DNA of 64,000 nucleotides from Stagnihabitans lacustris (GTDB lineage Bacteria > Pseudomonadota > Alphaproteobacteria > Rhodobacterales > Rhodobacteraceae): NCBI RefSeq assembly GCF_025950525.1, contig NZ_JAPDGS010000002.1:124001-188000 (forward strand), in the 5' to 3' direction. Positions within the stretch are counted from its first letter, which is position 1; every line of letters starts with the position of its first letter. A program made the position numbers and the translations under genes. Shown one piece after another: positions 8,269-16,908 of the stretch. The notes under the pieces are model-generated. The model made no database searches. It worked only from the letters and a program-made list of their open reading frames with translations, and was not told the origin of the DNA.

Positions 8269-9493
8269 CATAGTCGTGGTCATGGGCCACCAGATGCGGA
8301 TGGTCCGGCGCCAGGTCAGGATGGGCATGGGCCAGGCGCGCGGGATCATGGGCGGGCCAAAGCGCCAGACCCGCGCCCCAGGCCAGGGCACCCAGGCCGG
8401 CCAACGCCAGCGCTCCGCCCGGCCCCAGCCAACCGGCCAGCGGATAGGCCACCAGCCAACAGGCATGGGACAGCGCGAATTGCGCGGCAAAGACGGCGCC
8501 GCGGTCTTCGTCGCGGCAAGACCGCGTGACGATGCGGCCGATGGGGATTTGCGTGGCGGCAAAGCCCGCCCCGATCAGCGCCCAAAGCCCGGCCAGCCCG
8601 GCAAAGCCCGGCGCCAGCGGCAAAAGCGCCAGGGCCCCCAGCATCAGCCCCGCCCCGGCCAGCATCGGGCCACGGTCGCCGCGCGTCTCCAGCACCCGGG
8701 GCAGGGCCAGGGCCGCAGCCATCGAGCCCGCCCCGAAAGCCGCGAAGGCCAGGGCCACAAAGCCCTCGGGCAGGTGCAACCCGGCCTGCACCAGCACCAC
8801 GGTGTTGACGTAAACCATGGCGCCCGCCGCCGCCACCGCGCCCTCCAGCGCCAAAAGGCCGCGCAGGCGGGGCGTGCGGGCATAGATCGCCAGGCCCTTG
8901 GTCAGGCTGTGGAAAAACCGTTCGGGTTCGACCCGGCGCGGGGGCAGGGCGGTGCCCAGGACCAGCGCCGCCGAGGCGAGGAATCCCAGAACCGTCCCGG
9001 CAAACAGCAGCGGAAAGCTGACAAAGGTCAACAGCGCGGCGGCCAGAAGCGGCGAGGCGATCTGCTCCAGATCTTCGGCCAGGCGCATCAGGGACAGGCC
9101 GCGGGTATAGGCGCGCGGGTCGGGCAGGACATCGGGCAGGGTGGATTGAAAGGCCGGGGTAAAGCCCGCCTGCGCCGCCTGCAGGACAAAGATCAGCGCA
9201 TAGATCTGGCCCTCGGTCGTGACAAAGGGCATCAGGGCGACCGCGCCCGCCCGGATCAGGTCCAGCCCCACCAGGAAACCGCGTCGCGGCAAGCGGTCGG
9301 CCAGCGCCGAGGCCAGAGGCGCCAAGCCCACATAGGCCACCATCTTGATAGCCAGGGCGGTGCCCAGAACGGCGCCCGCGCGGTCCCCGGCCAGGTTCCA
9401 CGCCAACAGCCCAAGCGCCACGGTGGCCAGGCCCGTGCCGGTCAGGGCCACAAGCTGGGCAAGGAACAGGCGGCGGAAGGTCAGGGTCAGCAT
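8204..9493 (-). CDS. MFS exporter with histidine-rich C-terminal tail
   Basis: A 429-residue major facilitator protein with about 12 hydrophobic segments. It starts MLTLTFRRLFLAQLVALTGTG, similar to EntS/NreB-type exporters. After the last membrane helix the chain ends in a soluble His/Asp-rich tail (segments such as HAHPDLAPDHPHLVAHDHDY and LHRHW, near residues 382-418). Such tails occur on nickel/cobalt exporters of the NrsD/NreB type, so divalent metal export is a reasonable guess. The tail coding region partly overlaps the end of the LysR gene on the other strand. Confidence 0.8.
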   Translation of the reverse strand: MLTLTFRRLFLAQLVALTGTGLATVALGLLAWNLAGDRAGAVLGTALAIKMVAYVGLAPLASALADRLPRRGFLVGLDLIRAGAVALMPFVTTEGQIYALIFVLQAAQAGFTPAFQSTLPDVLPDPRAYTRGLSLMRLAEDLEQIASPLLAAALLTFVSFPLLFAGTVLGFLASAALVLGTALPPRRVEPERFFHSLTKGLAIYARTPRLRGLLALEGAVAAAGAMVYVNTVVLVQAGLHLPEGFVALAFAAFGAGSMAAALALPRVLETRGDRGPMLAGAGLMLGALALLPLAPGFAGLAGLWALIGAGFAATQIPIGRIVTRSCRDEDRGAVFAAQFALSHACWLVAYPLAGWLGPGGALALAGLGALAWGAGLALWPAHDPARLAHAHPDLAPDHPHLVAHDHDYVIDPLHRHWPSAPHAAGPRQG

Positions 9494-9544
9494 GGGCTAA
9501 GCCTGATGCCCCTCCGCCGCGGGATCAAGCGAAAAGGCGCCGCG

Positions 9545-11608
9545 TCACAGAAAGTCGCTGGCCAGAAGCACCGTGGCCCGGGTCAGGACAAAGGTCATAT
9601 CCGCCAGCCCGTCGCCATTGGCGTCGAACTCGACCGTGATCCCCGACCGCGAGACGGTATAGCGCAGCTCTCCGGCCGAACCGGTGAAGCTCCGGGCGGC
9701 GATCATCCCCGCCCCATCGGCCAAGGACCCATCGCCCAGGCCGATCTTGTCCACGCCCGAGACAAAGTCCCGGATCGTGTCGCGGGCGCTGTCCATCGGG
9801 TTCAGGATGAAGACATCCGCGCCAAGCCCGCCGGTCAGCTGATCGACGCCCTCTCCGCCGGACAAAGTGTCGTCGCCCGCCCCGCCGTCCAGGATGTCAT
9901 TGCCCGCGCCGCCATACAGCGCGTCATGGCCCGCCTCTCCCTTCAGCCCGTCGGTGCCGTCGCCGCCCTGCAACAGGTCGTCATCCGCCCCGCCCGCGAG
10001 GCTGTCGTTGCCCGCGTCGCCGATCAGCGTATCCGCCCCGGCCTGACCCCAAAGCGAGTCATTGCCCGCCTCGCCCCAAAGCCGGTCGGCGCCGTCGCCG
10101 CCATCGGTCAGGTCATTGCCCAAGCCGCCGTAAAGTGTGTCGGCCTCGGTGCCGCCGTAAAGCTTGTCGTCGCCGGCGCCCCCGGTCAGAACCTCGGCCC
10201 CGGCATCGCCAGACAAAAGGTCGTTGCCCTCGCCGCCGTCCAGGCTGTCGACCCCGTCGCCGCCATAAAGACTGTCGTTGCCCGCCTCGCCCATCAACGT
10301 ATCGGCATCGGCCCCGCCATAGATCTTGTCGTTGCCAAGACCCCCGGCGATCCGCTCGGTCCCGCCATCGCCGTTCACCACGTCATTGCCATCGCCGGCT
10401 TCCAGGATATCGGTGCCATCGCCGCCGGTCAGCGTGTCATTGCCCAGCCCCCCGATCAGCGTGTCGACCCCGGCCCCGCCGTTCAACGCGTCATCCCCCT
10501 CTTCGCCCGAAAGCCAGTCGGTGCCCTCGCCCCCGATCAGGGCGTCATTGCCCAGCCCGCCCAAAAGCGCGTCATTGCCCGCCCCGCCATCGACCGTGTC
10601 GGCGCCGTCGCCCGCCTCGACCGTGTCATCGCCCAGTCCGCCATAGATCGCATTGGCCGCCGCATTGCCGCGCACCGCGTCCGAGCCCTTGCCGGCCCGC
10701 AGGTTCTCGATCACCGTGCCGGCCTCGATCACCACATTGCCCTTCAGACCATAGATGTTCGACACCGTCCCCGACGTCAGGTTGATGACCTGCGCCTTGG
10801 TGTCGGTGGAAAAGTCGAACAGGTCGGTGCCGTTGCGGTCCACGACGGTAAAGGCCACCGGCTCGACCAGGGTGCCGCCCGCCATCAGCCCGCCGATGGC
10901 CTGTTGCACCAGCCCCGCATTCGACCCGATGCCATAGGTCGTATTCCCCGCCCCCGCCTTGGTGTTCACCCCGTAAAGCTGCTCGATCGCCTTGATATCG
11001 GCCATCTGCGGCGACAGGACCCAGGCAAAGGACGCCCCCGAGCTTTTGTTTTCGTATTGCGAGAAATAGGACATGATGGACATCTGCCAACTGTCCTCGG
11101 CGAACTTGTTGTCGCGGCCATAGGTGGCATTGCCGTTGTAGTTGCCGGCATGGCCCAGCCCAAGCGCGTGGCCGATCTCGTGGATATAGGTCTGCAGCGA
11201 ATAGCCGGCCGGATCGGTGCCATAGGTGTTGATCCAGTCGGTCGACACATTGACCCGCGCCGAGGTGATGAACTTGCCCGAGTTGGAATAAGAGGCAAAG
11301 GCCCCGGCCTGGTTGTCGTCAAAGACGATGTTCCCGCCCGAACTGACCTGGGTAAAGGTCACGCCGATCACCTTCGACCAGCTGTCCAGCGCCTGGATCG
11401 CCAGGGTCTTGCCCGCCGTGGTCAGGCCGTTCAGGTTGACGGTGATTGCCCCGCCCGCCTTGACGTTGAACTTGGCGGCCGACTGGCCCGTCTCGGCCCA
11501 ATAGCCCGTGGCCAGATAGTTGGCGATGGTCTGAATGGCCGCGGTCGAGGGCGCTGCGGCAAAGGTCGGGCGCACGGGCGCCCCGGTTCCGGTATAGGTG
11601 GTGGGCAA
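9545..11608 (-). CDS. Serralysin-like RTX zinc metalloprotease (M10B), type I secreted
   Basis: A 687-residue secreted protease. The zinc site HEIGHALGLGH is at residues 143-153, followed by the Met-turn SIMSYF. Many GGxGxD nonapeptide repeats follow (roughly residues 310-570), and the end is the serralysin-type C-terminal region with a final DFL, the usual type I secretion signal. There is no Sec signal. I chose the TTG giving (M)PTTYTGTGAP, with GGGGAA just upstream. An in-frame ATG at 11794 would add 62 unconserved, Arg/Pro-rich residues. No type I exporter genes are in the window. Confidence 0.88.
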   Translation of the reverse strand: MPTTYTGTGAPVRPTFAAAPSTAAIQTIANYLATGYWAETGQSAAKFNVKAGGAITVNLNGLTTAGKTLAIQALDSWSKVIGVTFTQVSSGGNIVFDDNQAGAFASYSNSGKFITSARVNVSTDWINTYGTDPAGYSLQTYIHEIGHALGLGHAGNYNGNATYGRDNKFAEDSWQMSIMSYFSQYENKSSGASFAWVLSPQMADIKAIEQLYGVNTKAGAGNTTYGIGSNAGLVQQAIGGLMAGGTLVEPVAFTVVDRNGTDLFDFSTDTKAQVINLTSGTVSNIYGLKGNVVIEAGTVIENLRAGKGSDAVRGNAAANAIYGGLGDDTVEAGDGADTVDGGAGNDALLGGLGNDALIGGEGTDWLSGEEGDDALNGGAGVDTLIGGLGNDTLTGGDGTDILEAGDGNDVVNGDGGTERIAGGLGNDKIYGGADADTLMGEAGNDSLYGGDGVDSLDGGEGNDLLSGDAGAEVLTGGAGDDKLYGGTEADTLYGGLGNDLTDGGDGADRLWGEAGNDSLWGQAGADTLIGDAGNDSLAGGADDDLLQGGDGTDGLKGEAGHDALYGGAGNDILDGGAGDDTLSGGEGVDQLTGGLGADVFILNPMDSARDTIRDFVSGVDKIGLGDGSLADGAGMIAARSFTGSAGELRYTVSRSGITVEFDANGDGLADMTFVLTRATVLLASDFL

Positions 11609-11797
11609 GATGCGTTCCCCTGTTCCGGACCCGGGGTCAGTCTCTGGCGACTGGCCGGGCCCAAAGGTTGAAAGCAACTTCTGCCGCTGATCACTTGACC
11701 AGATGCGATTCCTTGGGCGCGGGTGGGTCCGAATTGTGGCAAAATCAGGGCACTCGGCCCGGGTTGCGCGCCTGATGATGCAGGGGGCAGGCACGCA

Positions 11798-11823
11798 AAA
11801 GGCCCCCGCATCGGAGGGCCTTT
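11798..11823 (-). terminator. Hairpin terminator downstream of a small ORF
   Basis: AAAGGCCC and GGGCCTTT form an eight-base stem around a short loop that itself contains CCG/CGG, with a run of T on the minus strand. It lies 22 bp after the stop of the small ORF at 11846-12019, which it probably ends. Confidence 0.6.
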
Positions 11824-11845
11824 CACGCCGCGTTGCCGGATGGAC

Positions 11846-12019
11846 CTAGCCGGTGAAGTTCGTTTGGGCCGCTTTCAGATTTTTGACCAGAACGGCGATC
11901 TGTTCGAAGATATCGCTCGACTTGGCGGCATGGGCTTGCAGGGTGCGGGACCCTTGTTCGACCTGCCAGAGCGCATCAGAGACCGTGGGTTTTCCAGTTG
12001 TCAGCTTTTCCATGCGCAT
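11846..12019 (-). CDS. Small hypothetical protein, 57 residues
   Basis: A short minus-strand ORF starting MRMEKLTTGKPTVSDALWQV and ending in an amphipathic, mostly helical stretch (FEQIAVLVKNLKAAQTNF). The start was chosen because GGAAG lies five bases upstream; the frame is open further up to 12094 but without a ribosome site. A terminator follows directly, which argues that it is expressed. It has no recognisable domain. Confidence 0.5.
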   Translation of the reverse strand: MRMEKLTTGKPTVSDALWQVEQGSRTLQAHAAKSSDIFEQIAVLVKNLKAAQTNFTG

Positions 12020-12184
12020 GAACTTCCAGAGACAGGCCATGGCTTCGCCGCGGCCGGTCGGTGAACGTGGCGCGGCTTGTTCCAAGCTGCGCATCAGGGG
12101 TTTACCGTAGCACGAAACGCGGGGTGGCGGTTGCGCAAGTTGACCGCAGGTTTAACGAAAGCTTTGCAGCCGGGTCCGTCCGGG

Positions 12185-12355
12185 TCATCCCCGAATGTCA
12201 CGATGCGCGCGGGCGATGCAGGCGGCAATGTCCGCAAGATCAGCCGCTTGGCCGGTCAGGGCCGCGGCATGGCGGTTCAGGTCCAGCACCCGGGCTTCGA
12301 TCTGCCGCAAGACTTCGGGCAGCCGCGGCCCGGGGGAATGTTTCAAATTGTCCAC
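12185..12355 (-). CDS. Possible small hypothetical protein, 56 residues (GTG start)
   Basis: A GTG-started ORF encoding a strongly helical peptide (LPEVLRQIEARVLDLNRHAA, then ADLADIAACIARAHRD). AAGGAAG lies about ten bases upstream, slightly far. It sits between tRNA-Leu and the other small ORF on the same strand. The regular hydrophobic spacing suggests real coding, but chance cannot be excluded at this length and GC content. Confidence 0.35.
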   Translation of the reverse strand: MDNLKHSPGPRLPEVLRQIEARVLDLNRHAAALTGQAADLADIAACIARAHRDIRG

Positions 12356-12501
12356 GCTGCTGTCACTTCCTTGCTCCCTGGGGACTTGTGTCCTTCTGAC
12401 CGGCGCCCCGGATGCGGCGTCGGCGGGAGAAAAGGCTTAACCCTTTCCGGCGCCCCGGTGAACCGCGAAGCTGGATCAGGGTTAACGCCGGGGGACAAAG
12501 A

Positions 12502-12537
12502 AAAAGCCGCGCAACCCGTTAGGATTGCACGGCTTTT
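12502..12537 (-). terminator. Rho-independent terminator after tRNA-Leu
   Basis: AAAAGCCG and CGGCTTTT form the base of a long stem, extended inward by GCAA/TTGC. On the minus strand it ends in a T run. It begins ten bases past the tRNA 3' end. Confidence 0.8.
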
Positions 12538-12547
12538 GGCCTGTAAA

Positions 12548-12632
12548 TGGTGCCCAGAAGAGGACTCGAACCTCCACGCCTTGCAGCGCTGGTACCTGAA
12601 ACCAGTGCGTCTACCAATTCCGCCATCTGGGC
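12548..12632 (-). tRNA. tRNA-Leu (anticodon CAG)
   Basis: Folded by eye from the minus strand. The acceptor arms are GCCCAGA and TCTGGGC with discriminator A and an encoded CCA. The anticodon stem CTGGT/ACCAG encloses the loop TTCAGGT, giving anticodon CAG. A long class-II variable arm precedes the T-arm (GAGGTTCGAGTCCTC). Length 85 nt including CCA. No integrase or duplicated tRNA end was seen beside it. Confidence 0.95.
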
Positions 12633-12787
12633 ACGCTTTCAGTGAGGCGGGATTTACCGAGGGATTCGGGGGGTGTCAACAGGGCCAAATGACAATCTCA
12701 CGAAAAAAACACGAAAGGCTTTGATCTTGCTGATATCCCGGCTCCGCTGTATCCAAGGCCCGGTCTGCACAATCCTATGAGGGCGCC

Positions 12788-13771
12788 ATGAGCAAGCTGG
12801 TCACGATCTTTGGTGGGTCGGGTTTCGTGGGGCGGTATATCGCCCGGGCCTTGGCGCAGCAGGGCTGGCGCGTCCGTGTCGCCTGCCGCCGCCCGAACGA
12901 GGCGCTTTTTGTCCGGTCCTTTGGCGCTGTGGGGCAGGTCGAACCGGTGCTGTGCAACATCCGCAACGAAGCCTCGGTGGCGCAGGCGCTGCAGGGTGCA
13001 CAGGCGGTGGTGAACTGCGTCGGCACCTTTGACACGATGGGCGCCAACAACCAGACCGCCTTGCATGTCGAAGGCGCGGGTCGCATCGCGCGGCTGGCCT
13101 TGGTCGCCGGTGTGGCGCAAGTGGTGCATCTGTCGGCCATCGGCGCCAATTCCGCGGGGATTTCGGCCTATGCGCGGTCCAAGGGCGACGGCGAGGCCGC
13201 GGTTCTGGCCGCTTTCCCCGGCGCGCTGATCTTGCGGCCCTCGGTGGTCTTCGGGCCCGAGGACGCCTTCTTTAACCGCTTTGCCGCCATGGCGCGGATG
13301 GGGCCGATCCTGCCGCTGATCGGCGCGGGCGCCCGGTTTCAGCCGGTCTATGTCGAGGACGTGGCCAAGGCCGTCGTGCAGGGCCTGTCGCAACAGGCCT
13401 CCGGCGTCTATGAGCTGGGCGGCCCGGATGCCAAGAGCCTGCGCGCCATCATTGGCGACCTGTTGACCGAAATCCGCCGCCGTCGCCTTGTGATCAACCT
13501 GCCCTTCGTGGTCGGAACGGCCATGGGCGGCGCGCTGAGCCTGCTGCAGGCGCTGACCCTGGGCCTGTTCAAGAACACGATCATCACCCCCGACCAGGTC
13601 AAGCTGTTGCGGACCGATAATGTCGTGACACCGGGCGCGCGGGGGCTGGCCGATCTGGGCATCATGCCGACCGCCTATGCGACGGTCTTTGGCGAATACC
13701 TTTGGCGCTATCGCCCGGCGGGCCAGTTCACCGCGATCCGCGATTCGGCCAAGAACCTGAAGAAGGTCTGA
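12788..13771 (+). CDS. NAD(P)-binding protein of the complex I NDUFA9 type
   Basis: A 327-residue atypical short-chain dehydrogenase. It opens with the nucleotide-binding motif TIFGGSGFVGRYIARAL and has the NAD(P) epimerase-like core (NCVGTFDT, HLSAIGANSAGISAYARSK, LRPSVVFGPED). Its order and length match the alphaproteobacterial homologues of the mitochondrial complex I accessory subunit NDUFA9. Its stop is one base before the uppP start, so the two form an operon. Confidence 0.88.
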   Translation: MSKLVTIFGGSGFVGRYIARALAQQGWRVRVACRRPNEALFVRSFGAVGQVEPVLCNIRNEASVAQALQGAQAVVNCVGTFDTMGANNQTALHVEGAGRIARLALVAGVAQVVHLSAIGANSAGISAYARSKGDGEAAVLAAFPGALILRPSVVFGPEDAFFNRFAAMARMGPILPLIGAGARFQPVYVEDVAKAVVQGLSQQASGVYELGGPDAKSLRAIIGDLLTEIRRRRLVINLPFVVGTAMGGALSLLQALTLGLFKNTIITPDQVKLLRTDNVVTPGARGLADLGIMPTAYATVFGEYLWRYRPAGQFTAIRDSAKNLKKV

Positions 13772-13772
13772 G

Positions 13773-14567
13773 GTGGATCTTCTCTCTGCGGTCCTTCTGG
13801 GCATCCTGGAGGGGCTGACCGAGTTCATCCCGGTGTCCTCGACCGGCCATCTGCTCTTGGCCACGCATTTCCTGGGGCTGAAGGTTTCGGCGACCTTTGC
13901 GGTCTTTGTCCAATTGGGGCCGATCCTGGCTTTGGGCTGGCTGTATCGCGCCAAGCTGGGGCGGGTGTTTTCCACCGCCCACAGCGATCCGGCCTCGCGG
14001 CGGTTCATCATCTCGGTCGCGCTGGCGTTTTTGCCGGCCATGGTGATCGGGGCGCTGGCGCATGACGTGATCAAGGCTGTCCTGTTCGAAACCCCCGCGC
14101 TGATCGCCGCGATGCTGGTCGCCGGGGGTGTGGTGCTGCTGTTCGTTGACCGCATGAAGGTGACGGAAACCGTGACCGAGGCCGACGCGGTGCCCTTTGC
14201 CAAGGCGCTGGCGCTGGGGTTCGCGCAATGCCTGGCCATGGTGCCCGGCGTGTCGCGGTCCGGTGCCACGATTGTCGGCGCGCGGGCCTTGGGCTTTTCC
14301 AAACGCGCGGCGGCGGAGTTTTCCTTCTTTCTGTCCCTGCCGACCATGCTGGGCGCGGCCAGCTATGATCTGCTGAAAACCTGGGATCAGCTGGATTTTT
14401 CGGCACTTGCCGGGCTGGCGGTGGGGTTTCTTGCGGCTATGATCGCGGGCGGCTTGGTGGTGCGCTGGCTGTTGGATTATGTGTCGACCCGGGGCTATGC
14501 GCTGTTCGGCTGGTGGCGAATCATCCTGGGCCTGGGGGCCTTGGCGCTGCTTTCCCTGGGCTATTAG
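13773..14567 (+). CDS. uppP: Undecaprenyl-diphosphatase UppP (BacA)
   Basis: A 264-residue integral membrane enzyme that recycles the C55 lipid carrier of cell-wall synthesis. The two active-site signatures are present: GLTEFIPVSSTGHL near residue 15 and PGVSRSGATI near residue 160. About eight hydrophobic segments fill the rest. The start is GTG, almost touching the stop of the NDUFA9-like gene. Length and motifs are typical, and over-expression of this family gives bacitracin resistance. Confidence 0.95.
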   Translation: MDLLSAVLLGILEGLTEFIPVSSTGHLLLATHFLGLKVSATFAVFVQLGPILALGWLYRAKLGRVFSTAHSDPASRRFIISVALAFLPAMVIGALAHDVIKAVLFETPALIAAMLVAGGVVLLFVDRMKVTETVTEADAVPFAKALALGFAQCLAMVPGVSRSGATIVGARALGFSKRAAAEFSFFLSLPTMLGAASYDLLKTWDQLDFSALAGLAVGFLAAMIAGGLVVRWLLDYVSTRGYALFGWWRIILGLGALALLSLGY

Positions 14568-14571
14568 GCGC

Positions 14572-14664
14572 ATAGGTCAGCACAGTTTCCCCATTTTCGG
14601 CGGAAAAATCGGGTGCGCGGCGGGAAACCCGCAAGAAATCGGAATATAGGTCAGCACTACTGAC
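14572..14664. promoter_or_regulatory. Direct and inverted repeats upstream of gltD
   Basis: The 155-bp gap before gltD contains ATAGGTCAGCAC twice (14572-14583 and 14646-14657), 74 bp apart. The second copy continues into an inverted repeat, GTCAG-CACTA-CTGAC (14650-14664). The gap is AT-richer than the flanking genes. These are good candidates for binding sites of a nitrogen- or amino-acid-responsive regulator of glutamate synthase. The regulator is not identifiable here. Confidence 0.5.
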
Positions 14665-14722
14665 TTTTAATCCCCCCGGCTCCCGGCTATCACCCCCAGA
14701 CCGTTACTTCGGAGGTGCTGTC

Positions 14723-16159
14723 ATGGCTGTGCAACGCATGTTGAAATTCGTGACCTTGGGGAAAGAAACCCCCGAGAAGCGCCCCGCAACCCTGCGGTCA
14801 GAGGATTTCCACGAAATCTACCGCCAGTTTGCCGAACAAAAGGCGGCCGAACAGGCCAGCCGCTGTTCCCAATGCGGCGTGCCCTATTGCCAGGCGCATT
14901 GCCCGCTGTCCAACAACATCCCCGACTGGCTGCGCCTGACCGCCGAAGGTCGCCTGCAAGAGGCCTACGAGCTGTCGCAGTCCACGAACACCTTCCCCGA
15001 GATCTGCGGCCGCATCTGCCCGCAAGACCGGCTGTGCGAAGGCAACTGCGTGATCGAGCAATCCGGTCATGGCACCGTGACCATCGGCGCGGTGGAAAAA
15101 TACCTGACGGATCTGGCTTGGGAAAACGGCTGGGTCGCGCCGATCAAGCCGGGCGCGGATCGCACCGAATCCGTGGGCATCATCGGCGCCGGTCCGGGCG
15201 GTCTTGCGGCGGCCGATGTGCTGCGGCGTGCGGGCGTGCAGGTCACGGTCTATGACCGCTATGACCGCGCGGGCGGGCTGATGACCTATGGCATCCCCGG
15301 GTTCAAACTGGAAAAGCCCGTCGTCATGCAGCGCATCGACCAGCTGGAGGCCGCGGGCGTCCAGTTCGTGCTGAACTGCCGCGTCGGAGAGGACCTGTCC
15401 TTTGACGCCATCCGGGGCCGTCATGACGCCGTGCTGATTGCCACCGGTGTCTACAAGGCGCGCGACATTCAGGCTCCGGGCGTTGGCCTGCCGGGCATCG
15501 TCAAGGCGCTGGATTACCTGACCGTGTCGAACAAGAAGTCCTTCGGCGACGAGGTCGAGGCCTTTGACAACGGCACGCTGAACGCGATGGGCAAGCGCGT
15601 CGTCGTCATCGGCGGCGGCGATACGGCGATGGACTGCCTGCGCACCGCGATCCGCCAGGGCGCGACCTCGGTCAAGTGCCTGTATCGGCGTGACAAGGCC
15701 AATATGCCGGGCAGTCAGCGCGAGACGCAGAACGCCGAAGAAGAGGGCGTCGAATTCGTCTGGCTGACCGCGCCCAAGGGCTTTACCGGCGGTGACAGTG
15801 TCGAAGGTGTCCTGGTGCAACGGATGCGCCTGGGCGCCCCCGATGTCACCGGCCGCCAGATGCCGGAAATCATCGAAGACGCCGATTACGTCGAACCCGC
15901 CGATCTGGTGATCCAGGCCCTTGGCTTTGAACCCGAAGAGCTGCCAAAGCTTTGGGGCGTGCCGGAACTGGCCGTGACCCGCTGGGGCACGATCAAGGCC
16001 GATTTCCGCACCCATGTGACCAGCCTGCCCGGCGTCTATGCCGCGGGCGACATTGTGCGGGGCGCCTCGCTCGTCGTCTGGGCGATCCGCGATGGGCGTG
16101 AGGCCGCCGATCAAATTCTCGCGTATCTGGCACAATCGGCCTCGGTTGCGGCAGAGTAG
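14723..16159 (+). CDS. gltD: Glutamate synthase (NADPH) small subunit
   Basis: A 478-residue flavoprotein that passes electrons from NADPH to the large subunit GltB for glutamate formation from glutamine and 2-oxoglutarate. The N-terminal cysteine clusters for iron-sulfur centres are present (CSQCGVPYCQAHCP and CGRICPQDRLCEGNC). The FAD motif is IIGAGPGGLAAADVL and the NADPH motif VVIGGGDTAMDC. A strong ribosome site (GGAGGTG) precedes the ATG. It begins the gltD / secreted protein / gltB group and has repeat sequences in its promoter region. Confidence 0.95.
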   Translation: MAVQRMLKFVTLGKETPEKRPATLRSEDFHEIYRQFAEQKAAEQASRCSQCGVPYCQAHCPLSNNIPDWLRLTAEGRLQEAYELSQSTNTFPEICGRICPQDRLCEGNCVIEQSGHGTVTIGAVEKYLTDLAWENGWVAPIKPGADRTESVGIIGAGPGGLAAADVLRRAGVQVTVYDRYDRAGGLMTYGIPGFKLEKPVVMQRIDQLEAAGVQFVLNCRVGEDLSFDAIRGRHDAVLIATGVYKARDIQAPGVGLPGIVKALDYLTVSNKKSFGDEVEAFDNGTLNAMGKRVVVIGGGDTAMDCLRTAIRQGATSVKCLYRRDKANMPGSQRETQNAEEEGVEFVWLTAPKGFTGGDSVEGVLVQRMRLGAPDVTGRQMPEIIEDADYVEPADLVIQALGFEPEELPKLWGVPELAVTRWGTIKADFRTHVTSLPGVYAAGDIVRGASLVVWAIRDGREAADQILAYLAQSASVAAE

Positions 16160-16193
16160 GGCGAAGGGCCAACCCGGCCCATTGGAGATGTCC

Positions 16194-16907
16194 ATGCGTG
16201 CGCTGACCCCCTGTCTTTTGACGGCAGCCTTTCTGACCGCCACGTCCGCCGCGGCGGGCACCTTTGCCCCGCCCGAGGGCTGCACTGCACATCTGACGGT
16301 GCAGATGCGCGGCTGTCTGGCCTCGCATTTCTACACCTGCGAGGGCGATGCAGCGGGCGACCAATGGCGCGCGGATTACGGCGCGAACGGGCCGTTTTAC
16401 CTAAGCCGGATCAACCAACAGACCGAATGGGTCGAAAGCTATGAGCTTGACCCGCCGATGAAAGAGACGCTGGACACCAACCCCAAGGACCGCGCCAATT
16501 TCGACGAGCTGCTGACGGCGGGGCTGGATTCTTTCGACTTCGGCCTGACCAAGGCGGATGGCACCAAGACCCGTGTCACCGGCTTTGACAAGCTGACCGG
16601 CCGCGAGGTCGTCATCGACGGCGTCACGCTGAAGGAATCGGAATACGAATACACTCAGGCGGCCGAAGACGGCACCGTCCTGCGCCATTCCCGCGGGCAC
16701 GAATATGTCTCGCCCAAGTGGCGCACGTTCCTGTCCGGCAAGTCCGAATGGGAGATGGAGGACGGCTCTTGGGTCGCCTCTGACAACAGCCCCGTGAAAT
16801 TCATCGAGCCCGGCGAGCCCGGGTTCGGCAACACCATCCCGCTTTTCGAATGTGACGATCAGATGTCGCAGCTGGAAGCCCTGCCCCACAGCCACGGAGG
16901 GTCATAA
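16194..16907 (+). CDS. Secreted protein of unknown function between gltD and gltB
   Basis: A 237-residue protein with a clear Sec signal (MRALTPCLLTAAFLTATSAA, cleavage after about residue 21). The mature part contains CTAHLTVQMRGCLASHFYTC, suggesting a disulfide-bonded fold, and is rich in acidic residues and beta-forming segments. The start was chosen for GGAG six bases upstream; an in-frame ATG six bases earlier also exists. It stops one base before the gltB ATG, so it is co-transcribed with glutamate synthase, yet it is exported. I do not recognise its family. Confidence 0.85.
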   Translation: MRALTPCLLTAAFLTATSAAAGTFAPPEGCTAHLTVQMRGCLASHFYTCEGDAAGDQWRADYGANGPFYLSRINQQTEWVESYELDPPMKETLDTNPKDRANFDELLTAGLDSFDFGLTKADGTKTRVTGFDKLTGREVVIDGVTLKESEYEYTQAAEDGTVLRHSRGHEYVSPKWRTFLSGKSEWEMEDGSWVASDNSPVKFIEPGEPGFGNTIPLFECDDQMSQLEALPHSHGGS

Positions 16908-16908
16908 G

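Noticed and set aside
9840..10660. Repetitive stretch as an assembly artefact or DNA satellite
   Set aside because: The repeats are in-frame nonapeptides (GGxGxD) of the protease RTX domain with normal variation.
8246..11671. A 1141-codon plus-strand open frame
   Set aside because: It runs antisense to the MFS gene and the metalloprotease. Both of those have defined motifs, while this frame is only GC-driven.
12548..12632. tRNA-Leu as the attachment site of an integrated element
   Set aside because: No integrase, duplicated tRNA end or change in composition lies next to it; the decayed element is 27 kb away.
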